64,000 nucleotides of DNA from Anaeramoeba flamelloides (GCA_027625915.1 JANTQA010000023.1:6696001-6760000), one strand, 5' to 3'. Counted from the stretch's first letter, positions 22,380 through 35,278 are shown. The notes: generated by a model not told the origin, from the sequence alone. A program made the numbers and translations.

Positions 22380-24407
22380 ATTTTTGGTATATAAATAATT
22401 AATGAATTAAGAATTTTCTTGAATTAAATGGAAAACAACAAAAAAAGTAATGAAATATTTGAATTTTGTCAAAATATATGTAAAGAATGATTGGGATGTG
22501 TGGATGGTTGTTTTGGAGTGACTTAGAATCAAAGGAATTCTTTTTTTGTCCACTTTTTGGAAGATTTTAGAATTATGTTTTTTTGAGAAAAAAATCCAAA
22601 CAGTAACCAAAGTTATGATTTTGCACTAAATGACCTTTTTTTCGATATACCGATCATTTCTATTGTTCTTTTTTTGTTTTCATGAGATGTTTTTTTGATT
22701 TATGTTCTGAAAATTATTTCAAGTTTTTGAGGATTTAAATTTGCATTTTTCCTTTTTGCAAGGAAATTTTTCATATTTTGTAACAATTTTTGGTTACTCT
22801 TGATTATTATCTTATAAAGTACTGAAGTGTGAGAAAACAATTCCATTTTTAAATACCGGTATTTAATATTCAGAAGGTATATTATTTCAAATCGTTTATC
22901 TTTTTTTAATTCTTGATCTATGGTTCTAATCTTACACAATCTTGATCAGAAAAACGGCCCATACAAAATAAATAAAGTTTTCCGAAATTAAAAAACATAT
23001 CTTTGAAAACTCAAATATGAAAAAGTCTAAAAGGGTACAGAAAGTAATGTTAAAATTGTTTCCCATTTATTATTACAACACCAATAATAATTATAATGGT
23101 TATCAAAGAATAATTAGTCGACCAAAATACCTGTTTCCAGAGTTACAAAGCCTCTCAAATAAAACCCTGCTTTTTTTTTCTTCTTGTTTGGATACAACTC
23201 TCTATTTAAGAACCCAATAGTAGATCTACAGTACAATATCATATTTAAAGGTAAAATCCCAAAATATTTTGAGAATATTTTAAATTTGGATGAAATTTGT
23301 TCAAAATTTTCTATTTTTATCAATTGTAATGAAAATTTTTTCTTTTGGACTCTTAATTGAAAAATAATATGATCAAAATTTTTATAAAGTTTTTCAAAAA
23401 AAAACACCATCTCAAAATTAAAATAAATAATCAAAGAACCCAATTCTATAAAAAGGAAATGAATATTTTATAATGGTTTTAAGTATTAAAAATTGAAAAT
23501 CTTACATGATATTAGAAATCTTTATTTGGAAAGCTGAATGAAAATTTTGTTTCGTTTGTTTTGCAACTAATAGTAGGATAATAATATAATATTTGTTGTT
23601 AAATAAATTGAACAAAATTTTGTTTGAGATTTGATAAAAAAGATTTATTAGTATTGAAAAATTTCAATTTTTGAATTCAGACAGTTGAGATTATTAATTT
23701 ACGCCTTTTCGAATTAGATCTTTTTTATGTTTTTATGGTTTGAATGTGGTTGTTTTGAGAAATCTGACTGACAATTTTATTCCATTTATTTTACAATTAA
23801 TATTCCACAAAATTAAGAATCTTTTTTTTAGACCAAAATTTTCCAATTTTGGACTTTGTTTTTGGAAATTTGGTTTTTTGTTTGTACAACTTTTAGAAAT
23901 TAGTACCATATTTACTGATTGAACTATTGTGAATTCCACGGTTCATTTAATTTGTAGAATTTGAAAAAAAGCATGCCAGATTTTATATTCTGAAAGGATT
24001 ATTTGAGCAATAAAACATTTTTTATTTAGCACACTCTTTTACTGATGTTTGTAATTACTTATATTTTCTTTCAACTCTTTGTCTTATTTTTCCATCTATT
24101 TAGGATTCTGAGTTTACCTGATATATTTCTTCAATAGGTTGTCCCAAAGTAACAAACAAATAAACTTAGAACTCAAATTTTAATCTTTTGTTTTGAAATC
24201 GTTCCTGGTAAACCAGTCTAAAGAAGGGAAATTTTTATTTAATTTATTAAAATAGCCAATTTAGATTTTTGATAAATCCAAAGTTGGGTTTTTCCAAAAA
24301 GTAAACTGTTGATACACATATACCTGGAAGATATTAACACACCGAACGAAGATATTTTTTCGAAAAGATGGTTGGAAGTAATCAAAAATCAACAAATTTC
24401 AAGATTA

Positions 24408-24887
24408 CTGTAGTCAAAATAAAGTGCAAAAAAAATTCAATGTGTGTTTCAAAATAAAAAGCGTGTTTTTTTGTTATAGTTGACCTATACATTAACCAAT
24501 CAATTAAACCAATAATAAACCCTAAATAAATATGGTATTGGTTTCTTAAAGTTCTATTATTTAAAAAGAAATTCTAAAAATGAAGGATCAAATTGAAAAT
24601 TTATCTCAAAAAATAGAGTTAATTTTTAATAAATTTTCAATCAAAAAAAAAAACAAAAAATTTCAAAAACATCATCAAATATTATGAAAAATTTTCAACT
24701 AAAATTTGCAGTCCTAATTTAAATATTACTGAAAATAACCAGACCTTTACTTTCAAAATTGATTTGAACTCAGGTATACTATTTGTTAGTAGATTGGGTG
24801 TTGCCTTGGTACAAGAATAAAAAAAATCACGGATAATATTTTGAAACACGGATTATAGTCGTTGTGCACGGTTTATTTTGATCACGG
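24408..24887. mobile_element. TA-flanked 480-bp non-autonomous DNA element, copy 1
   Basis: The left end is CTGTAGTCAAAATAAAGTGC and the right end, reverse-complemented, is CCGTGATCAAAATAAACCGT. A second shared block (GTGTTTCAAAATA) lies ~40 bp inside each end, giving inverted termini of about 50 bp. TA lies on both sides. Close relatives are at 42403-42984 and, diverged, ~26334-26600. No transposase frame survives. A TA site and inverted ends suggest a Tc1/mariner-type MITE. Confidence 0.7.
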
Positions 24888-26333
24888 TACTTTGAAACCA
24901 CTTATAAAATCCAAATGAAAAAAAAAATAATCTTTTTAGAGTTTGATTTTTTTTGGTTTGGTAATCAAAACAAATCGTTTTCCAATTAAACAAAGATCAG
25001 TATTTCTTGAAAACCAAATCTAGAAGTTAAAAAGTATTGAGGAAATAAATATTTGTTATTGTAAATAACCAGTTATTGTTGATATAAAAAGTAACACAAA
25101 TTTCCCCCTTTATAAAATATCTACTTTCTCTTTTCCAAAAAGAACCCTGTAAATATGATTGAAAATGTATGTAAACAAGTACCTATATTCTTTCAGAGAC
25201 AACCAACATAAAAAGTATTAAAACAAAAACCAAAACAATCAGAAAAAAAACAACAAACCCCAAAAAACTCTATTTTTTTTCTAAATAAGGAGATCTACTT
25301 TAGTTATCAAGCAATCGTATGAATATTCTATATACACCCCCACTTTAATGTTCTTAAGGTCGATTTAATACTTTGTTCATAATAATTTAGTTAGTTATAA
25401 AAAGAATTTGATTTCAAATACTGATAGAATCAAATTATCATTATCAAAATTTTATCTCAAAGTTCAAAAAGGAAGTGGAATTAAATTTCAAAAAATAACA
25501 TGCTTTCATTGGCTTTGTGTAGATTTTTGGAGTTTGTTCAACAAATATTTATTAAAATATTTGGGAACTCCTGTGTGTTATCTCCCTATTGTTTTTTGAT
25601 ATTTTAGCTTTCACGAAAATGAAAAATTCAATATTTATGTATTTTTCAAATGCCAAAGGCCTCGGAGCAATACAACACATATTTTCCAAGAGTAATTGAC
25701 GAGGGAAAATATAACTAATATTTATGATTTTTTTATTTTTCATAAGGGGAAATATCAAAAAACAGCGGTGGTAAGAATTCAAATTTATCATTTCTTATTG
25801 GTAAATGGTAGTATTTATAAAAATCAAATAGCAAAATCATAAATTTTTTATAATTTTGAAATTGTAAAATGAAGTCAAAAACTAAGGATTACAAAACCAA
25901 TCAAATCTTTTAAATATTATTTTCAGAAATGAATTCTTTTTTTTTAAAATTTGATCCATTTTTTTCTCATATGAAAGTACAAAATCACAATATATGTCCG
26001 ATTTATACAAAAAAAGGTATTTTTTTTGAAGTGGAAAGAAATAGTGTTGCCAATGGAGAAAATGCTGAAAAATATTCCCCAGTTTTAACAGAGTGAACTT
26101 ATAAAACTAGTATTTATTAAAAATTATATAAAAATTACAATAATTATTTTAAACTGGAAAAAATATAATTTGTTTATTCAACACCGATTGGTAATCAGTT
26201 TTTTTTTGCTGGAAAAAAAAATATGAGAAAAAAACACCTAATAATGAAGTTAAGTGGGTTACCAAAATACCAGTTTATAACCAGTTTAAGCAATTCTATG
26301 ACAAAAAAGAATTACTTGTTAATTTGACTTTGT

Positions 26334-26600
26334 CGACAGTTGCCAAAATGATACATAGAGAAATGTTTAACCCATATTTCACAATACGGGTGGTCTTTCT
26401 TTGATACAGATGGCTTATACATTGATTACTTAAAGAAAATAACAACAAATATAAATTAAATAGGTTATTGATTTCGTAAATTTCTCTTATTGTGAAAAAA
26501 TTCTAAAAATGAGACAGAATTGTTTCAAAATTTTATCAAAAAAAAAAACAAAAAGTTACAATAAAAGAGCTAATAAAGAAATTTCATATTTTAATAAACT
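26334..26600. mobile_element. diverged copy of the TA-flanked element
   Basis: GTTGCCAAAATGATACATAG and TTTAACCCATATTTCACAAT align base by base with the left end at 42403 (GTTGTCAAAATAATTTATGC, TTTAATCCGTGTTTCAAAAT). The shared interior AATTCTAAAAATGA follows. The right end was not found. Confidence 0.5.
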
Positions 26601-26870
26601 GAGAAATTGAAATCGACGTCTAGATAAGATTTATGATTTTATTTACAAATTTATTTAGAGAAAGGAGTAATTAAAGAAAATTTATCAAATAAAAAAAAGA
26701 GAAGAAGAAAATTAATTAAAAAATATTTTTGATTTTTTCTACTTAATGTGATGATAGTCACACAGGTTTTACATATAATAATAATAGGTATCAATAGAGG
26801 CAAAAAAATATTAGAAACCCAAATTTCAAACAACTCTAAAAAAATATATATTAAATAACAACACGCAATA

Positions 26871-27064
26871 CAGTCAGTTTCACTTTTAAGATACAAACTT
26901 TCAACGAAATTTAAGGCACAAAAAATCTCAAATAAATGCACTAAATTTTGTAATTTTTTTTTTACAAATTTATTTAACTAGAATCTGAATTTTATGCCTT
27001 AATTTGAGTTTTTTATTATGTATTAAATTTCGTTATGTTTGTACCTGAAAAGAGGAACCGAATG
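26871..27064. mobile_element. palindromic TA-flanked MITE, copy 3
   Basis: The left end, CAGTCAGTTTCACTTTTAAG, is perfect and preceded by TA. The right end, AAGAGGAACCGAATG, is a mutated form followed by TA. The interior has the same inverted blocks as 17936-18130. Confidence 0.75.
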
Positions 27065-27639
27065 TAAATTAATTAACTATTTTTTATTAACATTGGCCCA
27101 CTTTCTCATGTTATTGAGATTGGATATATGCAGATTTATAACATATTCTTATCAAAAAAAAAAAATCAAATTTTAAGATCAAAATGATTTGTTTTAATTT
27201 CGGATATATATATATATATATTATAATTCAAATTTTTGTTTTTCTTTCTTTTTTTTTCTATAATTTTTCTTTTTAAATAAATCAGAAAAGAACACATTTA
27301 AAATAAAAGAAAAATGTGATTATTACACTAATATTATGAAAATAAAAACCACTTGATTTGGTATTGTGAAAGATATAAATTGATCAGAATCAAATGAAAA
27401 AAAAATTAGCAAAAATTTTAGATAAAAACCTATATAAAAATGTTATACTTTGAAAAATACTTGAAATCTTTAATTAAACTAATCAAAATTACGAAATTTA
27501 TTGTTCATTCCGAGAATTTTTCATCAAATCTCACATGGTTAGAAAAGTTAAGGAAATAAAGAAAAAATTGATAAAAAATTGAAAATAAAAAATTCTGAAA
27601 ATAGTATAAAAATGTACAAATTCAGATACATAATGCCAC

Positions 27640-28270
27640 ACTCTTTAGGGTTATTGTCTAGGTTTTTTTTTTTTTTTTTTTTTTTTTAATTAAAATAATT
27701 GAGCAAAATCAAAGATTTTACTCAATTCTTTTTATAAAAAAAAAAAAAAAAAAAAACTAACTACAGTGGAATATCAATTTATTAATCACAGTTTGTGTAA
27801 TCTTTATTTATTACTGATAATATTTCTATCTGGTTTTTACTCATCCCGTAAATTCTGTAGAGTTCCTAGCTTTTCTTGAGGTTTTCTATTTTATTTGCTA
27901 AGTGTTCTAGGTTTTTTGAGGTTCTCTATTTTATTTTTAAAATCTATTAGATTTTCTAAATAAAATAAAAAAATAACGAAAATCTTTTTTTTTTCCTTTT
28001 TGTTTCAAAAAGTAAAAAAAACCTAACGAAAATCTATTGATTTTCCGAATAAATAGAAAACTCAAAAAAACCTAGAACACTTTTCAAATAAAACAGAAAA
28101 TCCCAAGAAAAACACCATTAGTTTATTTTTTAATTTTGAAATAAACCAAAAACTTTTGAATTTTTTGTCTATTTCTTAAATTAAAAAAAAAAGAGTGAGG
28201 TTTTTCACAATTTATAAGAATAGAGTTAAATCTTTGTTTTTAATATAGTTTTTTTTTTGATTCTGGTTAA
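27640..28270. repeat. composite AGGTTTTTTTGAG repeat, copy 4, with poly-T/poly-A arms
   Basis: A 26-base T run and a 22-base A run enclose the palindromic module TTGAGCAAAATCAAAGATTT/TACTCAATTC. AGGTTTTTTGAGGTTCTC units and inverted AAAAAACCTAACGAAAATC units follow. Together they could fold into a long imperfect hairpin. Confidence 0.6.
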
Positions 28271-28335
28271 ACCAGGCACTCTAAAGCAATTGAATAAACT
28301 TTACGTCACAATTTTTGTTGATATTATTCCAACCA

Positions 28336-28566
28336 GTTCAACTTTTAATACACTAACTTTCAGGGAAATTTAAGGAATAATTAAAATCTCAAACAAGGCA
28401 CAAAAAAATCTCATCATTAAGTTACAGAATTTCATATTTTCTGACAAAGAAGTTGTAAAAAAGACCCCCCCCCAAAAAAAAAAAAAAAAAAAAAAAAACT
28501 AATTAATATTATTTTTTTGTATTAATTTTTTAAGACATTTTGATTCTTAAAAGTGATAGTGACTTC
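28336..28566. mobile_element. degenerate palindromic MITE, copy 5
   Basis: CCAGTTCAACTTTTAATACA at the left and TTAAAAGTGATAGTGACTTC at the right are decayed forms of the CAGTCAGTTTCACTTTTAAG terminus. The interior is interrupted by a C9 and a long A run. Confidence 0.5.
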
Positions 28567-28893
28567 ATTAAAATTTTATATATCTCTCCAAACAGATATT
28601 TTTTCTTTAAATTTTGGAATTTTTTACTAATATGTGATATTTTTTATTTTTGAGTTCAATATTTGATAGTGTTTTAATAACTGTATTTTTCGAATCAATT
28701 GAACCATGGATTATTAATATAATTTACATTGAATAATTGTATACTTTAAAATCAAGAATTCATCTTCTTTGGCCAAAACATATTAAACAGGGAATTCTAA
28801 TTCCTCTTTTTTTGTCAAAAGATGTACCATTCAATACAATAATACAAGAATCCACCAATACAAGTTTTTTTCAAAATTTGAATTTATAAATTA

Positions 28894-28908
28894 CCCCCCC
28901 CCCCCCCC
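28894..28908. repeat. 15-C homopolymer followed by short CA repeat
   Basis: Fifteen C in a row, then AA and (CA)n to ~28930. It has no evident link to a gene. Confidence 0.8.
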
Positions 28909-29429
28909 AACACACACACACCACACCAAAATTTTATTGATGAATAAAAGATTAGATACACTTGAGTAATTTTATTTTAGTTATTTCACTTGAATGAACT
29001 CAACTCTCACCTTCTAATAACATTTAGAAAACAATTTCCAGATTGGACGAATTTGCTGCAATAACGGGAAAAAAGAAATGAAAAAACATAAAATATAAAA
29101 AATGATAAAAATACTTTATAAATCAAAATTATTTCCAGTTTGAACAAGAAAAATAAATTTTTTTTAACGATTTCCAAAATTTGGAAATTTATTATTATTG
29201 TCAAAAATAAAAAGAAAGAGTAATTTAATAGGATAAAGAGGGAATTTTAAAGTGGCTAAATTTGAGAGACTAACTAAAAGAGTGTCTTAAATAGACATAA
29301 TAATAAGAAGTATTAGAAAATTAATTTAGTTTTCTTAAATAAATTTATCAATTTTATTTATTTTGGAAATATCCCCAAATTATTTGAAAAAAAAATATTT
29401 CTATGCAAATTATTTCATATATTCACTTA

Positions 29430-29599
29430 CAGTCAGTTTCACTTTTAAGGCAAAAACTTTCAACGAAATTATGGCACAAAAAAAATCTCAAATTAAGGCA
29501 CAAAATTCAAATTCTAGTCAAAATAAATTGTAAAAAAAAAATTGCAAATTTTTTGCCGAAATTTGTGATTTTTTTGTGCCTTAAAAGTGAAACTGGTTG
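29430..29599. mobile_element. palindromic TA-flanked MITE, copy 4
   Basis: CAGTCAGTTTCACTTTTAAG at the left and CTTAAAAGTGAAACTGGTTG at the right, with TA on both sides; 170 bp, shortened in the middle relative to the 195-bp copy. Confidence 0.8.
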
Positions 29600-30329
29600 T
29601 AAAAAAAAATTGGTTTTGGAGATTATTTTATTATATTGGATAAATTTCAAAATCCAATTTTTTTTTGAAAATCAATTTCAAAAAAATGAGAAAAAATAAA
29701 CTTTTTTCATACTTGGTGATATTTTTATTGGATATTTCTGAAAATTAGATCATTCTTAACAAATATTGTACTGATTTAGAGTATGATTGAATTTTTCAAA
29801 TTTGTATTTTTTTTTTTTTTTCATTTAACAGGTTCAAATGCTTGAAAATTTTACAAAATATTTAAAAAAAAAGGAAGAGGCAGAGAAATAGAAGAGATGT
29901 GAATTGTCTCTCCATTTAATTTTAGTATTTTTTAATTTTTCTTAAAAAAAATAGTATTTTAAATCTATTGTATCTAATATGTTATTGTTCTTTGGAGAGT
30001 TGAAAATGGATTGGGAAACAAGTTTAAAAAAAATGATGATTCTAAATAAAATTGTTTTTAATAGTTGTTGTAATTACTTTTTAAACGTTTTATTAAGATT
30101 TCAAAAATTCGGCTCACTTTAAAGATCCAAAATGAATCAAAAAACTTGAAAGAATTTTTTTATTGAATTATTTTTTTTCCTAAAAGATCCTCAACCATTT
30201 AACAAAAAATAACTCATGAAATTTGGCTTCTTGTTTCAAAAATGAGAAGGACATTATTTTCTCTTTCTGATTGACATTAATATCATCCTATCAATAAAAA
30301 TTTATTTCATATTTTCCCAAATATCATTC

Positions 30330-30600
30330 AAATAACAAGATATATTTTGCAACTTTGGAGTTTGAATATTAATGGATCAACCTTTAAATTTGTCTCGGAA
30401 TAAGTTTTTTTTCGAAATTGTTGAGATTTTTAATAATACAAAGGATCATTTTTCATTGATGAATTCAACAAATAGTATTACTTGACTAATCGATTTTTTA
30501 GAGATATTTGAACTTTGTCCAACTAATGTGATTTAAACTCAATTACAATCCACACTTTGGTTTTAGACTTCTCCGTGGTTGACTTAAAAGCCTTAAATAT
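30330..30600. repeat. dispersed repeat shared with 39215-39500
   Basis: Shared blocks in the same order: CTTTGGAGTTTGAATATTAA, CAAAGGATCATTTTTCATTG, ATTACTTGACTAATCGATTT, and the region after ACTAATGTG. No termini or ORF could be assigned. Confidence 0.6.
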
Positions 30601-31791
30601 GCTAAAATTATATTTTTGACTTTTCATACTGAATGCCAATAATTTTCCTACTTCCAATTCTTGTAAAGTTAACTTTTTTTTACTTTTCAGAAAACTTGTT
30701 AACAACTGTTTTTTTAAAATAAATTTTCTTTTGGGTGTGTGAGAATTCAAAAAGTTTTTAAATAAAATTGAACAAAAAACTTGTTCACAATTTTTTTTAA
30801 CAAAATAGAAAATTTGATAAAAAGGAATTTACCCTCATGAAAAGGACAAGAGGAAACACCTGTTCCAATCACTGTATCCACAAACACAAAACCAGTGCTT
30901 TTTCATTTCAAATAAAATTGTAATTCAACCTTTTTTCTAATACCTCTTGTTATGATTCATCTAATTTATGATTTTTGTAATTTTTTAAAATCAAAAAATA
31001 AAAAAGACCTTTATACAATCGGATGATCTAGTAAATAAAAAATTCAACAGCATGATAAAAAAATTCATTTTCCTTCCTAATCCTAACTATCAGTTTTCTT
31101 TTCAAAAAAATAATTCAAAACCAATTTTTCAGATTTCAAAAAAAATATTATTCTATTTATTGATGGATCTCTTTAATGAAATAAATCCAATTTCCTATTA
31201 AAAATATACGGTTTCTTTTTTCAACAAACTAAGATCACTACTGTCCAAATTTTATGACATCCTTAACAAGTTGAATCTTAGTGAGAAAATGTTAAAATTT
31301 AAAAATTATTTTTCAAATGTTCGAAAAGCCTCAATAAAGAAGAACTTTCTTACATTTTTTGTCTTGAAGAGTTATTCGATCTTTGACAAATCAAAAAAGT
31401 TAAATTCTTTCATTTTTTTCTTTTCTTCTTCTGACTAAAAAAATCCTTTTGATATTTTTTTTATTCAGACTCCTTTCTCTTGATATTTAAACCAAAAAAA
31501 AAGTTTTTTAGTTAATCAGTTTCAACAAATAAACCTTCTTTGGATTTTTGGTGTTCATAAATATTTTTTTTTTTATTGTTTCCTTTTGAAAAAGAAAAAT
31601 TCATCTTTGTGGAAACTAACAAAAGTTTACAAGACCCACCAAAAAAAAAAATAGTAAAAAAACTCTACATTTTTCAAACATAAACACTACCAACCTCACA
31701 AGCAACAAAAAAAAAACCAAAACAACCAGAAAAAAAACAAGAACAAACCCCAACAATAAACCCACACAAAAAAAAACAAACAACCAAATCT

Positions 31792-34419
31792 ATGAGCTTA
31801 CCGAGTGAACCATCGTCTGACGAGTTTTCCATAAGACCAATTTCACCAGTGATCAACATTCTTCAGTCACCACTAAATAGCGACATTGAATTTGCGTCGT
31901 CTCCTCTTCAAGAGAGTTACAACCTCTTGGATAACACACATTTAAATCCTTTCATTGATAACAACTTTTTAAATGATTTCTCCAATATGACCTTTTCTGA
32001 AAATGAGAACTCAAGTGAGAATTCAAGCTCGATGATCAAATTCAAAATACCAGAGATCAGCATTAGCTCAAGGTATTCCAATTCTACCGAGGAGCAATCG
32101 GAGGAAGCCGACGAGGACAAATATGGGATGCAAAAAAGCCAATTTAAATTCCATACCAATTTCCGCTCGCTTGACAATAAAGAAACTGATGAAAGGATCT
32201 CAAACAACGACGGCATTCAAAACTACGAAAAAATGAAATCCTCTGAAAGGGATTATCAAATGGGTTCCAACCAAGGAATTCAAAAAAATAGCCAATGGAT
32301 CATGAGCCAAAAAAAAAACCAAAAGCCAATAACAAAAGTACATCTCTTTAAGTCCAGTATCAAAAGAGAAAAGCATTCGATTCCAGCGTTTGCTCCAACG
32401 ATTTTCTCAAGCTCTCCGCTTTCCAAATTTTTTAATAATGTCGAAATCAAAAACGAACATCATTTAAAACAGGAAATATTAGTCGAACCAAACGAAGAAC
32501 AATTTGAGCATGTAAAACAATTTGAAAATGATTTCAATCAAAGGTTTAATAACCAAAGGTCTGTTTTACAGACAGGCTATCATATCAGCAATAATAATAA
32601 CAATCATGGTGTGATTTCAAATACAAACATAACCCCAAACAAATTGAATTTCTTGACACCAACACCACAATTACCACCAAAAATAACAATTACAAGAACA
32701 ACAACAACAACACCAAAACCAACAACAGCAACAACAACAACGACGACGACGAAGGCGACAACAAGGCTAAAGCCAACAAATCCAGAAAAGCAATACGAAA
32801 AACAAAAAGAAATACAAGCAAAAACAACAAAAGCAAAAAAGACAAAAAAAGCCAAATCTACAGGGAGCAAATTAAAAAACAATATTGTGAATCTTAATAG
32901 CACAACGGCAACTTCTCCATTATCGATTGACAGTACAAGCTTCATTAAAATTAAAAATGGGAATGTAAATGACAACGAAACTAATTCTTCATCAAATTTA
33001 AAAGATGATCAGCCATTCTCAAGGAAAAGGCTCAGAAGAAGGTCTTCAAGAAGGATCGCATCAAAATATAAGCACTTACCAAAATCATTTAGCCCCATCA
33101 AATCTGAATTGTCACAAACACAAATACGAACAGAAACAGAAACACAAACACAAACACAGACACAGACACAGACACACACTACTTTACACACCCGAAATTT
33201 CAACAAAACAAAAAAATCAAATTTCACTAAAAAAAAACAGAAAAGTAACAGCCAGTATCCCACACAAATCAATAATAATAAAGAAATAATCAAAATCGGG
33301 AAATCTGTTTATAAAGTTTTAATCGGTTCATTGTGGGCCATTTTAGGAGGATCAAGCCAAACACAGGTCTCTCCTTATTCCCAAAAATTTTGTAATCACA
33401 TTTCCAAATTGCTTGGTGTGTCTGCACGCAACATCCACTCAACGCCATTGGGATTAAAAAACCTGCTATCCAATTCAAGAAGAACATTTGCAGAATTCAT
33501 TTCAGAGATCTTAATTGGCGTCTTGTCTTTGTGCTATTTAAACAAACCGCCAAATCTCTCGATCCAATTAAAAGATTTATTAATAAATATTGCAGAGTTT
33601 CAACAAAAATTTCCCAATAAAGAAATTTTGCTGAATAATTTGTCAAAGAATTTGGAATTTAAAAATGATAATAATAATGATGATGTTGTTGTTGATAGCA
33701 GTAATGATGAAAATAATAATGATAATGGTAATAATCTGAATAATAATAATAATAATATTAATATTAATAAGAGGAACGATAATTTTAACTATTTTAATAA
33801 TAAAAATAAAAACGAAAACGAAAACAAAAACAAAAACAAAAACGAAAACGAAAGTGAAAACGAAAACGAAACTGAATTGATTAGCCAATTAAATAATTTG
33901 TATCACAAAATATTTGTTGAAGACGTCTTAATGTTTTGGTTTGAAAAAAGATTTATTCCAAACCCGGAACTGCGATTGCATTCAAAGGACAGATCCAAAT
34001 TTTTCTCACAATATATTTTGATCATTGGCAACTATTGCTTCCAAAGGTGCTGTTGGCTGCTGGCTTCCGAATTAACTAGGGAAAGTAATGACACAATCAC
34101 CTCCCAATATTTTAGACTAATCAACTCCCCTTACCAAAGCAACCCCTTAAATTGCTATTTCAATAATAGGATGGGGAAAATGAAACTAATCACTGGCCTG
34201 ATCGTTAAATTTTCTGTGAATAAAAGCGCATATTGGGACGAAATTGTTAACTTTTTTTCAAAAAAAAATGTTTTTAATATCAATAATGTTTTTGATACTT
34301 TCCCATTTAATATAATTATCAATTCACCTTTAATTAAAAATAATATGAAAAACAAAATTAACGACGAGCCTTTAAATTCTACCTTTACTCGGAAAACTTT
34401 AAATCCTTCCCTTAACTAA
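31792..34419 (+). CDS. large low-complexity protein, unknown function
   Basis: A single open frame of 875 residues runs from an ATG in an A-rich leader (CCAAATCTATGAG) to TAA; no intron is needed. I recognise no named domain. The N-terminus is Ser/Pro-rich and acidic (SLPSEPSSDEFSIRPISPV). Residues ~300-325 are a Thr tract. A strongly basic cluster at ~412-428 (RKRLRRRSSRRIASKYK) is a plausible nuclear-localisation signal. A (TQ)n tract follows at ~446-458, coded by a CACAGA/CACAAA microsatellite. Two hydrophobic, non-repetitive segments look folded: ~497-622 (KIGKSVYKVLIGSLWAILGG ... FAEFISEILIGVLSLCYL) and ~695-810 (VEDVLMFWFEKRFIPNP ... YILIIGNYCFQRCCWLL). An Asn/Lys/Glu spacer coded by trinucleotide runs separates them. 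A helical regulatory fold in the nucleus is a guess from composition. The mid and C-terminal segments are the ones to compare with databases. Confidence 0.75.
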   Translation: MSLPSEPSSDEFSIRPISPVINILQSPLNSDIEFASSPLQESYNLLDNTHLNPFIDNNFLNDFSNMTFSENENSSENSSSMIKFKIPEISISSRYSNSTEEQSEEADEDKYGMQKSQFKFHTNFRSLDNKETDERISNNDGIQNYEKMKSSERDYQMGSNQGIQKNSQWIMSQKKNQKPITKVHLFKSSIKREKHSIPAFAPTIFSSSPLSKFFNNVEIKNEHHLKQEILVEPNEEQFEHVKQFENDFNQRFNNQRSVLQTGYHISNNNNNHGVISNTNITPNKLNFLTPTPQLPPKITITRTTTTTPKPTTATTTTTTTKATTRLKPTNPEKQYEKQKEIQAKTTKAKKTKKAKSTGSKLKNNIVNLNSTTATSPLSIDSTSFIKIKNGNVNDNETNSSSNLKDDQPFSRKRLRRRSSRRIASKYKHLPKSFSPIKSELSQTQIRTETETQTQTQTQTQTHTTLHTRNFNKTKKSNFTKKKQKSNSQYPTQINNNKEIIKIGKSVYKVLIGSLWAILGGSSQTQVSPYSQKFCNHISKLLGVSARNIHSTPLGLKNLLSNSRRTFAEFISEILIGVLSLCYLNKPPNLSIQLKDLLINIAEFQQKFPNKEILLNNLSKNLEFKNDNNNDDVVVDSSNDENNNDNGNNLNNNNNNININKRNDNFNYFNNKNKNENENKNKNKNENESENENETELISQLNNLYHKIFVEDVLMFWFEKRFIPNPELRLHSKDRSKFFSQYILIIGNYCFQRCCWLLASELTRESNDTITSQYFRLINSPYQSNPLNCYFNNRMGKMKLITGLIVKFSVNKSAYWDEIVNFFSKKNVFNINNVFDTFPFNIIINSPLIKNNMKNKINDEPLNSTFTRKTLNPSLN

Positions 34420-35278
34420 TTTTTTTAAAATTCATTTCTTGATTATTTTCTAGATATGGTTTTATTTTTTTTTTAAAGTGTATTTTGATATTTTTAGATT
34501 AATGAAAATCATAAACACATTCACTCTTTCTTTAAAGCTTTCTTTGAAGATTTTTTTTTTATATAAATTTTATATAATTTTTGAGAAAGTTATACAAATA
34601 ATAATTATTTCTTTCTTTCCCTTCTTTTCTTTCTTCTATCTCTATACCCCACTCTCTCTCTTTTTTTTAAATAAAACAATTACTTTTATTATATTCTTTT
34701 TATGAACATTTTTAACATTACATCTTTTATATAATTTATTTATTTATTTTATTAATTTTTCATTTTTTGAAATTATTTTTACTTTTAAAAAGAAAATAAA
34801 TTCAATAAAAAAATAAACAATTACCAAAATCATAAAAAACAAAATTATTTTTCTTTTTTTTTTTATTTTCATTATTATTATTTTTTTTTTCCATGTTTTT
34901 TTTTTTTTTTCAAAAATTAAAAAAATAACCCTACATTTGCTTCTTTCTTCAATTTTTTATTATTTGGTTTGGAATTCTATCAATACATCAATGTGAAATG
35001 TATATTTCGATTTTTAGAATTTTTTGTTTTTTATTCAAAATTACTTTTTTGAACATATACCTTCAGTCATAATATACCAGAAACTGGATTAATAACAGAT
35101 AATTTATTGGGGATTTTTCTTTAAAAATTTAAAACTAATTTCTGAACAATTTTAAAAAAAAAATTATTTATTTTTAAAAGTATATTAGTATGTTAGATAT
35201 TTTATACTTTATTGAAAAAATGTTTTGAATAATTAAACAATAACAGAGTTAACAGATGAACTGCTTTTTAGGAAAGTA

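Larger units (their letters stand above)
22380..31791. other. repeat-rich gene desert
   Basis: No supported gene. It contains minus-strand-type repeat scraps at 23460-23600 (related to 16080-16260), TA-flanked elements (24408-24887 and ~26334-26600), three MITE copies, a composite repeat with poly-T/poly-A arms (27640-28270), C runs, and a repeat shared with 39.2 kb (30330-30600). A plus-strand coding-like run at 26241-26333 (NEVKWVTKIPVYNQFKQF) is unassigned. From ~31620 the sequence becomes A-rich and low in T, which fits the 5' leader of the gene at 31792. Confidence 0.6.

Noticed and set aside
23114-23443. 109-codon minus-strand open frame
   Set aside because: It is hydrophobic/Lys-rich with poly-A-coded runs, no recognised motif, and adjoins a dispersed repeat (23460-23600); not supported as a gene.
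26393-26430. DTDGLYIDY translation recalling a family-B DNA polymerase motif
   Set aside because: The same bases align with the start of the non-coding TA-flanked element copies at 24.4 and 42.4 kb, so the motif is coincidence.
33009-33293. Antisense frame rich in VCVCVC
   Set aside because: Produced by the CACAGA/CACA microsatellite inside the 875-residue gene; a shadow.
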